A program made the position numbers and the translations under genes. The notes beneath the pieces are model-generated. The model worked only from the letters and a program-made list of their open reading frames with translations. It was not told where the DNA came from and did not search any database. DNA of 6,513 nucleotides, taken from assembly GCA_042573625.1 (NCBI GenBank), contig JBHPCZ010000161.1, positions 1 through 6,513 on the forward strand. Reading direction: 5' to 3'. Every line of letters starts with the position of its first letter. Positions within the stretch are counted from its first letter, which is position 1. Source of the stretch: JBHPCZ01 sp042573625. GTDB lineage: Bacteria; Desulfobacterota; Desulfobacteria; Desulfobacterales; UBA11574. Of this stretch, positions 1-4,997 are shown piece by piece.

Positions 1-54
1 TTGAAAGATGATTATCCATGGAGCGACTTAACAGCGAAAACTCCCCGACTGCTC
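1..54. mobile_element. Right end of a palindromic MITE-like element (copy A, cut by window edge)
   Basis: These bases match the right-hand end of the element at 4233-4512. Both carry the block gattatccatggagcg, then a short variable stretch, then agcgaaaac, a C-run, and the terminus cgactgctc. Only the right arm is visible because the window starts inside the element. The end is placed at base 54 by analogy with the terminus of the 4233-4512 copy. The left arm and any target-site duplication lie outside the window. Confidence 0.75.
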
Positions 55-219
55 ATATAACTATAACATAACAAATTGTTAAATAATGTCAAATTTAAGG
101 ATCACCTTTAGAAAAGATTGGTGCGCTTACAGGAAGTGTGTCAGATCTGTATAACAGTCTCTAGCGGTCTTTGGAGGATTCATGACTTGACCCCATTCTC
201 TCCCGCATTTTTTTGTTTT

Positions 220-255
220 TCGACAATTTTAGTAACATCGAACAAAGATTGTCGA
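220..255. repeat. Inverted repeat upstream of the secreted-protein gene
   Basis: The arms tcgacaat (220-227) and attgtcga (248-255) are perfectly complementary. They extend inward by three more pairs, one of them G-T, leaving a loop of about 14 nt. No T-run follows on either strand in the right place, so it does not look like an intrinsic terminator. It lies about 55 bp upstream of the candidate promoter and 120 bp upstream of the start codon of the gene at 375, so it could be an activator or operator site. That role is inferred. Confidence 0.35.
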
Positions 256-308
256 TTTCTGTTTCCACTATGTCAAGGCAACTCTTTGATATTATTATTT
301 TTAACAAC

Positions 309-336
309 TTGGCATGGAATTTGATATGTATATTTT
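309..336 (+). promoter_or_regulatory. Candidate promoter of the secreted-protein gene (sigma-54-like or sigma-70)
   Basis: TGGCAT (310-315), five bases, then TTGAT (321-325) has the exact spacing of the sigma-54 -24/-12 consensus TGGCAC-N5-TTGCA/T. The normally conserved C of the -12 GC is A here, which weakens the call. The same stretch can be read as a sigma-70 promoter: TTGGCA (309-314), a 16-bp spacer and TATTTT (331-336). Either would give a leader of roughly 35-60 nt before the strong ribosome binding site at 362-369. The two readings cannot be separated from sequence alone. Confidence 0.3.
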
Positions 337-374
337 TAACCTTTAACAAAATACCAGACAAAAGGAGGTGCACA

Positions 375-830
375 ATGAAAAAGATCGCCATCACATCTCT
401 CGCTCTCATGTTATCATTGTCTATCATGGCAACATCCGCATATGCAAGGAATCTTCAAAAGCACAGAACGACCATATTTTCGATAAGGCCCGCTGCCGTA
501 GGTGCAGATCAAACGCATCATTACAACTATCGACGCCGGCCCTCGCATCCCGGTCCTTCTCAGCAGGCTCACGGCCATTACAACACAAACAAGGGCCGGC
601 ACCTGCCTTCGCAGCAACGCCCTGTGCGGCAGGTTTACGGCCATCAGGACACGAACCGGTTTCGCAATGGACACTGGCAAGTAAAAAAGGTGTGGGTTCC
701 GCCGAAACGACACAGAGTCTGGAAACCGGGGTATAGCAACTCAATCGGCCATTGGGTGCCTGGTAGATGGATCATAACAAAAGTTGAGCGGGCCTACCTG
801 ACAGAAAAACGGGTATGGATACCGCGTTGA
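375..830 (+). CDS. Small secreted basic, aromatic-rich protein of unknown function
   Basis: This encodes 151 residues. The ATG at 375 is chosen over the upstream in-frame ATG at 213 because aaaggaggtg (361-370) sits just ahead of it and because the protein then begins with a clean signal peptide: MKK, a hydrophobic core (about 5-20) and an AYA signal peptidase I site after residue 24. The mature protein should therefore be periplasmic or secreted. Residues 25-100 are rich in His, Arg, Gln, Asn and Pro and contain a degenerate duplication: a PSQQ...GHYNTN block (about 61-72) recurs as PSQQ...YGHQDTN (about 78-94). The C-terminal part (99-151) carries Trp/Pro/Gly motifs: NGHW, KVWVPP, VWKPGY, GHWVPGRW and RVWIP. 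Similar VWVPP/GHWVPG blocks occur in small exported hypothetical proteins of Gram-negative bacteria. I know no proven function. It is the only + strand gene here and appears monocistronic. The predicted charge is strongly positive. Confidence 0.85.
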   Translation: MKKIAITSLALMLSLSIMATSAYARNLQKHRTTIFSIRPAAVGADQTHHYNYRRRPSHPGPSQQAHGHYNTNKGRHLPSQQRPVRQVYGHQDTNRFRNGHWQVKKVWVPPKRHRVWKPGYSNSIGHWVPGRWIITKVERAYLTEKRVWIPR

Positions 831-960
831 TATTCGCAGCCGCCACAGAATAAATATCCTGCAAGAACAATACGCACTGCAATGAGTTGACCGGACCGCA
901 TGAACACTTCTGCCGGCCCGGCCAATTATTTCTGTCCACAACGATACCCTGGAAAGATGT
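831..960. other. Intergenic stretch after the secreted-protein gene
   Basis: I see no gene here. A GC-rich palindromic patch, gccggcccggc (around 912-922), lies about 80 bp past the stop codon. Its loop would be a single base and no T-run follows, so I do not call a terminator. The stretch runs straight into the element at 961. Confidence 0.4.
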
Positions 961-1248
961 TACAAGCTATCTCAAAAATGTAGATCACGTTCAAGGACAA
1001 GCCCGCCAGAGGCGGATAAAGCGTGAGACGCCGCAGGCGTCATGTGTAACATATGAAAAAGCGCAACATCATGGGAGTATGTGAGCATTTTGCCTAAACA
1101 TCAAACTGCAAAGCAGGTAGTTGTTTTTACGATCCATGATCGTGAAAACAAGGAAGTGTAAACTTTCATGGTTTAAGTGTTGTGAAACAACACAACAGGC
1201 TCGCAACACCGTCATTGGGCGTCAGCTGCATTTTTGAGATAGCTTGTA
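961..1248. mobile_element. 288-bp MITE-like element with perfect 20-bp terminal inverted repeats
   Basis: Bases 961-980 (starting tacaagctatctc) are the exact reverse complement of 1229-1248. The interior holds four short hairpins: ccgcc-aga-ggcgg (1003-1015); gacgcc-gca-ggcgtc (1027-1041); a 13-bp stem with one G-T pair and a 3-nt loop (1122-1150); and gtgttgt-gaa-acaacac (1177-1193). There is no convincing ORF and no transposase, so the element would be non-autonomous. I found no clear target-site duplication in the flanks. The insertion may therefore be old, or the structure may be something other than a transposon. A sequence of 20 bp repeated perfectly in inverted form 250 bp apart is unlikely by chance. 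Confidence 0.6.
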
Positions 1249-1425
1249 GTCAATGTTGTCTGATGGGGGGGTAAGAGCAGGCGTTTTTTTCGGTCTTTTA
1301 GGTTCGAGAGAGTGAAAAATTTTGACGATCTATCAAGTACTGTTCGAATCCTGTTTTAACAACACTACTAAAGAGGTTTGAAAAGTTATTTGCTTATTTA
1401 TGGACGTGCCCCAGTCCCCGAAAAT
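1249..1425. other. Intergenic stretch without recognisable gene
   Basis: The stretch contains a G-run (1265-1271), a T-run (1285-1291) and an isolated gttcgaatcc (1342-1351) resembling a tRNA T-arm, but no cloverleaf surrounds it. On the - strand it is the region downstream of the 54-residue membrane protein gene. No hairpin plus T-run terminator is evident for that gene. Confidence 0.4.
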
Positions 1426-1590
1426 CTATCGGGTAAGCTGAAATGCTATCCATATGCCAACTATTCCACCAGCACCGCTTCCAAGCATCGAGGCCAGTGA
1501 AACCCCATCAGCTCCCAGTAAACCAGGCAAATACCCTCCTGCAAAGGAGCCGATAATCATTCCAAACATAATCATTACTTTTCGTGACAT
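1426..1590 (-). CDS. 54-residue double glycine-zipper membrane protein
   Basis: ATG at 1590-1588 to TAG at 1428-1426 gives 54 residues. The start MSRK is followed by a hydrophobic segment (about 5-25), a short loop with the only acidic residue (Asp28), a second hydrophobic segment (about 35-50) and the tail QLTR. Each segment has an exact glycine zipper: G10-x3-G14-x3-G18 and G37-x3-G41-x3-G45. This suggests tightly packed helices forming a hairpin or oligomer in the inner membrane. Small two-helix proteins of this style (GGY-P early, IGxxxG...GIW late) occur as hypothetical proteins in several bacterial phyla; that is my recollection of the pattern, not a database hit. No strong Shine-Dalgarno is visible; only a weak ggtaac lies near the start. 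A short inverted repeat, gcacat-4nt-atgtgc (1610-1625), lies just upstream and could be regulatory. It lies 176 bp downstream of the DUF6122 gene on the same strand, so it may be a separate unit. The periodic glycines and membrane-like composition make chance unlikely. Confidence 0.7.
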   Translation of the reverse strand: MSRKVMIMFGMIIGSFAGGYLPGLLGADGVSLASMLGSGAGGIVGIWIAFQLTR

Positions 1591-1766
1591 ATTTGTTACC
1601 AGGATAAATGCACATTATCATGTGCGTCTACGTAATTCTAAATCTTCTCAGATCGAATTTCTGAAAAGGGGTTGATTTCCGTTTTACGGAGTTCTCAAAT
1701 CACGCCAATAACCGAATGATTTGGCCTGCACTGTTACGCGACCCTTTTGTGTTTAGACCCGCCGAA

Positions 1767-2084
1767 TTACATAATTTTCATCCACAGACAATCAAAGCCG
1801 TCCAACAGGATATGAATTGCCAGCCCGAATCCCAAAAGCCGGGTCTTGGGTACCGCAGCAAGCAGTGCATACACCGCTATAGCCGGCAGCGAGTGCATGG
1901 GATGAAAGTTTATCCCACAGCGATTTGGATCATATATGGGGTTGGCTAATAAATGATCCAAGTCTATGATCATGGCTGACATCATCAACATCCATGCTGT
2001 TTTCCATCGATCTGAAAACAGCAGCCTGGACACCACTCCGGGTACGATAAAATGCAGGCCTAAATGTAAAAGAGGACGAAACAT
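1767..2084 (-). CDS. DUF6122 family membrane protein
   Basis: The product is 105 residues, close to full length for this small family. Features in order: LHLGLHFIVPG with His7 and His11 at the N-terminus; a hydrophobic segment (about 30-42) leading into DLDHLLANP (41-49); YDPNRCGINFHPMHS (51-65); a second hydrophobic stretch (about 67-78); and AIHILLDGFDCLW (89-101) with His91, Asp95 and Asp98. The pattern of conserved His and Asp residues inside or next to membrane helices resembles the DxDH...H...HxxxD arrangement of membrane-bound metal-dependent hydrolase-like proteins. Catalysis is inferred, not shown. The start matches the usual family N-terminus, although the ribosome binding site is poor. 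The gene begins 25 bp after the permease stop on the same strand, so it is probably co-transcribed with it and may be translationally coupled. A link to the exporter's job is possible but unproven. Confidence 0.8.
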   Translation of the reverse strand: MFRPLLHLGLHFIVPGVVSRLLFSDRWKTAWMLMMSAMIIDLDHLLANPIYDPNRCGINFHPMHSLPAIAVYALLAAVPKTRLLGFGLAIHILLDGFDCLWMKIM

Positions 2085-2109
2085 ATGCTGTTTTCATTCT
2101 TAATTTGAA

Positions 2110-2919
2110 CTAAATTTCTTGTTTGTTAAAAACGACCAGCATTAACGCGGCTATCAGAATGATGAAAAACAAGACATTCAGAATCGGGTGAAAGGGTCCC
2201 ATGTTGTTAAAACTGCTTTGACCGATGATCGAATCGGCGTAGGCCTGCACCATGTAAACTTTCGGGTATAAAATTCTCCACAGGGCAGGTGGCGAGGCTG
2301 CAGCCGAAGGAACCGCTGTCTTTAAAATTTCGCTGTTTAAGATCTGATGACCACCGTCGGAAATATAGCCGACGAATAAAATCCCCACAGTAAAAACCGC
2401 GCTGATGAAATCCGGCAGAAAAAGAGACAAAAAGCACACCAGAACCGCAATAAAAAGAAGATTGATCGAACATACCAGCGATGCGGTTAAATATCCGGGA
2501 ATGGTGGCGCCGGTGTTGACCCACACTGTCAGAAAAATCGTTGCGTGAAGAATAAACATAAAAATCAGGCACAATAACCATGTGCCGGCGATCCTGCCGA
2601 GAATGTATTGCCGCCGGACAAGCGGCCTGGAAAGAAACAATACCAAGCTTCCGTCTTTGTGGTCTCTGCTGAAAATTTTCATCGATAGCAGGATGACGAT
2701 CAGAAACATGCCGGACGCGATGATCTGGAAAACAATTTTTGAAACATGCCACGCAATGGTAATGTTGTCCAACGGTTTCCCGTTGATGACATATTGGCCG
2801 CTGTAGCATCCGCGAATCATCAGCACGAACAGAATGGAAAGTCCCAGCAGAACATAAAAGCTTTTGTGCCGCATCTGATCGCGAATGGTGTAGCCGGTAA
2901 TTTTTAAAAAACTATTCAT
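2110..2919 (-). CDS. ABC-2 type exporter permease
   Basis: The product is 269 residues and likely the membrane subunit partnering the ATPase encoded at 3351-4052. I chose the ATG at 2919 because aagga lies 3-7 bases ahead of it. The longer frame starting at 2955 has no ribosome binding site and adds 12 residues unlike the family. Six hydrophobic segments are visible, roughly at residues 21-36, 62-82, 110-133, 143-168, 172-187 and 246-264. Between segments 2 and 3 comes FSRDHKDGSLVLFLSRPL (83-100) followed by YILGR, the cytoplasmic stretch typical of ABC-2 permeases (an E/DG-x-hydrophobic-SRP/SKP pattern). The loop between segments 5 and 6 (about 188-245) is long and probably external. The family exports lipids, polysaccharides, peptides or drugs; nothing here fixes the substrate. 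A TATAAT (complement of 2936-2941) lies just upstream of the ribosome binding site, but no good -35 is spaced for it, so a private promoter is only possible. The upstream gap of about 430 bp to the ATPase is repeat DNA. Confidence 0.85.
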   Translation of the reverse strand: MNSFLKITGYTIRDQMRHKSFYVLLGLSILFVLMIRGCYSGQYVINGKPLDNITIAWHVSKIVFQIIASGMFLIVILLSMKIFSRDHKDGSLVLFLSRPLVRRQYILGRIAGTWLLCLIFMFILHATIFLTVWVNTGATIPGYLTASLVCSINLLFIAVLVCFLSLFLPDFISAVFTVGILFVGYISDGGHQILNSEILKTAVPSAAASPPALWRILYPKVYMVQAYADSIIGQSSFNNMGPFHPILNVLFFIILIAALMLVVFNKQEI

Positions 2920-2975
2920 TTTCCTTAGGATAACAATTATATGGGTCTTCCCCAAAAGAGTTGGTGGTTTTCAAA

Positions 2976-3007
2976 GGATTCAAGGGGTCAAGGATTCAGG
3001 GATTCAA
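2976..3007. repeat. Four tandem 8-bp repeats (ggattcaa)
   Basis: The units are ggattcaa, ggggtcaa, ggattcag and ggattcaa in direct tandem. They sit between the permease start and the left side of the palindromic element B. Short tandem tracts of this ggattcaagg type are familiar from intergenic DNA in several bacterial groups. The ggggtcaa unit also resembles the ggggtcgg terminus of the element family, so the tract may have grown at, or overwritten, the left end of element B. Confidence 0.7.
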
Positions 3008-3008
3008 G

Positions 3009-3295
3009 TGATATACTTAATAATTATAAAGCCTTATCTGTTCCCGAAATGGGTAATCCTATATTAAATCGGGCACTGTCTGAGTGTATAAGGGACCGTT
3101 GGAAAAAACAGACGCAGGCCGAAAGTGTCGTTAAAAAAGATTACCGATCGTTATGCCGACCAATTTATTTTCTTTAGGCCTCTGTTTTTTCTTACGGGCC
3201 CTTATATACGAGTTTTATCCGCCTCAGGCGTGATTGCACGGTTGAATATAGGATTATCCATGGAGCGATTAACTGTAAAACCACTCGAACCCCTG
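3009..3295. mobile_element. Palindromic MITE-like element, degraded copy B
   Basis: This copy is homologous to the element at 4233-4512 in several blocks: cgaaatgggt-atc, gagtgta followed by aagg..cgtt and an A-run ending acaga, the mirrored block beginning gcctctgtt, and gattatccatggagcg near the right end. Within this copy, 3049-3075 pairs with 3235-3261 and 3085-3112 pairs with 3181-3208 (24 of 28 positions in the latter). The whole core therefore folds into a long imperfect hairpin, with ggcc-g-aaag/cttt-a-ggcc near the apex (3117-3125 and 3172-3180). The right terminus is near 3295. The left terminus is eroded or merged with the tandem repeats at 2976-3007, and no target-site duplication can be seen. 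It lies between the exporter ATPase and permease genes. Confidence 0.7.
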
Positions 3296-3350
3296 TACCA
3301 ACTCATCGGGAGAAGAACAAATTATATTAATTCTGTCACAATTGAAACGC

Positions 3351-4052
3351 TCAGCTCAGGTATTTTATAAAAACATCCTCCAACGTCTCGCCATCCGCTA
3401 TGATTGAACGAATCGAATCTTTGACGAGGATTTTTCCGTTGTTCATTATTGCCACCGTCCGGCATGTCTTTTCCACTTCCGAAAGAAGATGTGAATTCAA
3501 AAACACGGTCACATTGTTGTCGCTCAGGCGCTCAAGTATTTTTCTCACATCCCGGATGCCGATCGGATCGAGGCCGGTCACCGGTTCATCGAGTATCAAC
3601 AATTTGGGCTGTCCGATCAGCGCTGCTGCGAGGCCGATTCGCTGTTTCATGCCCTTGGAATAATCGGCCGCTTTTTCTTTTTCCCTGCCTTTCATGGAAA
3701 CCACCTCCAAAAGCCGATCCACTTCCATTCGCGCATCTTTTCCGGCCAATCCAATCAAAGCAGCGTGCCGCCGCAGATATCCAAGCCCGGAAAGATGCGA
3801 GGGGATCATGTGATGTTCGGCCAGATATCCGACCTGTTTGCGTGCTTCGGGGTTGGAAACGGGTATTCCGTCGATCAAGATGTTGCCCGAAGTCGGTTTG
3901 ATAAAGTCGAGGAGCATGCGGACGACTGTTGTTTTGCCGGCGCCGTTCGGACCGAGCAAAGCGAAATATTCGCCCTTCTCGATGCGATATGTTATGTTGT
4001 CGACCGCCGTAAATGTACCGAAATTTTTGGTGACGGAATTAAGTGCAATCAT
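3351..4052 (-). CDS. ABC transporter ATP-binding protein (ABC-2 exporter type)
   Basis: The product is 233 residues: a single complete nucleotide-binding domain, without the C-terminal extension of longer relatives. Walker A is GPNGAGKTT (34-42). The Q-loop position reads GYLAEHHMI (75-83), with Glu in place of Gln, as is common in this exporter class. The signature is YSKGMKQRIG (131-140), Walker B and D-loop LLILDEPVTGLDP (151-163) with the catalytic Glu, and the switch His188 lies in NSHLLSE. All ATPase residues are present, so it should be active. It would energise the ABC-2 permease encoded next on the same strand, acting on the cytoplasmic face of the inner membrane. The start is supported by aaaggg, 8 bases upstream of the ATG, and by the MIxLxxVTKxFG opening usual for the family. 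The pairing is inferred from order and family, because about 430 bp of repeat DNA separates the two genes. The upstream region holds a duplicated repeat (4105-4216) and a MITE, and I see no clear promoter. Confidence 0.93.
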   Translation of the reverse strand: MIALNSVTKNFGTFTAVDNITYRIEKGEYFALLGPNGAGKTTVVRMLLDFIKPTSGNILIDGIPVSNPEARKQVGYLAEHHMIPSHLSGLGYLRRHAALIGLAGKDARMEVDRLLEVVSMKGREKEKAADYSKGMKQRIGLAAALIGQPKLLILDEPVTGLDPIGIRDVRKILERLSDNNVTVFLNSHLLSEVEKTCRTVAIMNNGKILVKDSIRSIIADGETLEDVFIKYLS

Positions 4053-4104
4053 ATTAAAGACCCTTTATCACGAGTTGTTCACGTTTTACAACGGAATAAC
4101 ACGA

Positions 4105-4216
4105 CGGCAAATGGACGAATCAGGCTTGCCCGAAGGGTGAAGAATTTCTTTTTCAAATCGACCGAATTCAAAGCAGAGTGTTTTGGATCAACGCCACCCT
4201 GTTCTTATATAACGAG
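4105..4216. repeat. Copy 1 of a ~110-bp dispersed repeat upstream of the ABC ATPase
   Basis: Bases 4122-4147 (aggcttgcccgaagggtg and onward) are identical over 26 bp to 5290-5315. Similarity continues at a lower level on both sides: (g/a)(g/a)caaatgg on the left, and gaccg, agtgttt(t/c)g(g/a)atcaa and tataa on the right. Read on the - strand, this copy would form most of the leader or promoter region of the ATPase gene at 4052. Its twin lies just downstream of the uup-like gene. The conservation seems to be at DNA level rather than in a reading frame. Confidence 0.8.
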
Positions 4217-4224
4217 TCTTTATT

Positions 4225-4520
4225 AAATAGATGAGGGGTCGGGGAGTTTTTTATCATTAAGCTTTATAAATTAGCGAAATGGGTGATCAGGTTTTAAAGC
4301 GTGTGCTGTTTGAGTGTATTAAGGATCGTTAGAAAAAAACAGACACATTGCACAAATCAACCATCGCAAGAGATCACCATTCGTTAAGCGAATCGGTTGT
4401 TTTTACTATGAAAGCCTCTGTTCTTTCTTACGAGCCTTTATACACGAGTTCACACGATTTAAAAAATGATTATCCATGGAGCGGTTTAGTAGCGAAAACC
4501 CCCCGACTGCTCAAATAGAT
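4225..4520. mobile_element. Palindromic MITE with 8-bp target-site duplication (copy C)
   Basis: The element proper is 4233-4512, flanked on both sides by aaatagat (4225-4232 and 4513-4520), an 8-bp direct repeat expected from transposition. Its ends are inverted repeats: gaggggtcggggagtttt on the left against gagcagtcggggggtttt read inward from the right, 15 of 18 identical. The interior is also largely palindromic. About 4279-4304 mirrors 4449-4475, 4315-4343 pairs with 4417-4444, and the apex contains attcg-ttaag-cgaat (4379-4393). There is no ORF of note, so any movement must have used a transposase supplied in trans. An 8-bp duplication is known for IS256, ISL3 and ISAs1 family transposases, but the ends do not let me assign a family. 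It is the best preserved of the three copies in the window. Confidence 0.8.
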
Positions 4521-4539
4521 TTATTTTTGTTTTTATAGA

Positions 4540-4561
4540 CAAAATAAATTCTTCATGAGAA
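4540..4561 (-). pseudogene. Duplicated 22-bp scrap of the uup-like gene 3' end
   Basis: These 22 bases are identical to 5419-5440, which encode the last residues (SHEEFIL) of the uup-like ABC-F gene. Here no gene surrounds them. On the low-coordinate side, both copies are followed by the same repeat (4105-4216 or 5274-5385). In this locus the MITE at 4233-4512 sits between the scrap and the repeat. The arrangement suggests duplication of the gene's 3' end together with its downstream flank, followed by decay and MITE insertion. Confidence 0.6.
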
Positions 4562-4647
4562 TTTCAAGTTAGGGGAGCATTGACGGCGGGAGTACGGGAT
4601 GTCTTTTTATCCCATAAAAAAGGTTGTTCAAAAAAATTTAACCGGTT

Positions 4648-4789
4648 GAGCCAGTTTCAAAATGCTCAATTTTGTCCAAGGTCAAGGAAGGCGAAAATTA
4701 TAACCACAGGAATACCTGGAGTATTTTGAGGATTAAAATTTGAGCCTGACGCAGAGGTTGGGCAAAAGGGGGTGTTTTGAAACTGGCTC
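4648..4789. mobile_element. 142-bp hairpin element with 15-bp perfect terminal inverted repeats
   Basis: Bases 4648-4662 (gagccagtttcaaaa) are the exact reverse complement of 4775-4789. As RNA, the stem could extend outward by five more pairs, three of them G-U. Inside, ttttgtccaa (4670-4679) pairs with ttgggcaaaa (4758-4767, one G-U). An AT-rich arm pair follows, and the apex is cagg-aata-cctg (4707-4718). The whole unit therefore folds into a single long interrupted hairpin. There is no ORF and no clear target-site duplication. It is either a small MITE-type repeat or a structured RNA. It begins 29 bp beyond the stop codon of the lysine-rich gene, so on the - strand it could also act as a 3' barrier or terminator for that gene. 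Confidence 0.6.
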
Positions 4790-4817
4790 GGTCGACAATG
4801 AAACAACACACATTCTT

Positions 4818-4919
4818 TTATTGATGCTTTTTCTTTTCCTGCTTCTCCTTGCGTTTTTCTTTAATGGTTTTTGCCGGCTTCTTTTTCACATCCTTTTTGG
4901 CGTCTCTTGGCTTTCCCAT
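4818..4919 (-). CDS. 33-residue lysine-rich small protein
   Basis: ATG at 4919-4917 to TAA at 4820-4818 gives 33 residues, preceded by a perfect aggagg (complement of 4927-4932) at a 7-base spacing. That is the strongest ribosome binding site on the - strand in this window. The protein opens MGKPRDAKKDVKKKPAKT, continues with a charged KEKRKEKQEKKK stretch and ends KHQ. It has 14 Lys and 2 Arg among 33 residues, no hydrophobic segment and no Cys, so it should be cytoplasmic and either disordered or a short charged helix. The pattern DAKKxxKKKP-KT-KEKR-xKxxKK recalls a widespread class of tiny basic hypothetical proteins; this is recollection, not a search result. Binding to nucleic acid or ribosomes is a reasonable guess from the charge alone. 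The ideal ribosome binding site argues strongly that it is translated. Confidence 0.75.
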   Translation of the reverse strand: MGKPRDAKKDVKKKPAKTIKEKRKEKQEKKKHQ

Positions 4920-4977
4920 TTTTTTTCCTCCTAAGTAAAACATTAACGTATCAGCCCGAAAATTGCACGGGTTTGGA

Positions 4978-4997
4978 GCGTTCATTTGCAGGGCACC
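4978..4997. repeat. 20-bp direct repeat, copy 1 (partner at 5211-5230)
   Basis: gcgttcatttgca followed by gggcacc here matches 5211-5230 with a single difference (gggcacc against aggcacc). The two copies bracket about 210 bp that contains the DUF4143-like fragment. They may be the scar of a duplication or insertion, or two members of a dispersed intergenic repeat. The second copy continues directly into the flank of the repeat at 5274-5385. Confidence 0.55.

Noticed and set aside
161..427. - strand open frame of 88 codons with a hydrophobic stretch
   Set aside because: It is antisense to the start and signal peptide of the gene at 375, has no ribosome binding site, and its hydrophobicity mirrors AT-rich DNA.
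912..922. GC-rich palindrome as terminator of the secreted-protein gene
   Set aside because: The loop would be one base and no T-run follows.
1342..1351. gttcgaatcc, the classic tRNA T-arm string
   Set aside because: No acceptor, D or anticodon arms fold around it in either orientation and no CCA end follows; treated as chance.
1454..1675. + strand open frame of 73 codons
   Set aside because: It is antisense to the 54-residue membrane gene, proline/serine-rich from reversed Gly codons, and has no ribosome binding site.
2976..3007. A CRISPR array
   Set aside because: The repeats are 8 bp, directly abutting and without spacers; no cas gene is present in the window.
3765..4226. Long + strand open frame opposite the ABC ATPase
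   Set aside because: It is a shadow of the strongly conserved ATPase gene and runs into the dispersed repeat and MITE flank; no family features.
4740..4934. + strand open frame of 64 codons with a very hydrophobic tail
   Set aside because: The Leu/Phe-rich tail is the antisense of the lysine-rich gene (Lys codons read backwards give Phe/Leu), and its start lies inside the hairpin element.
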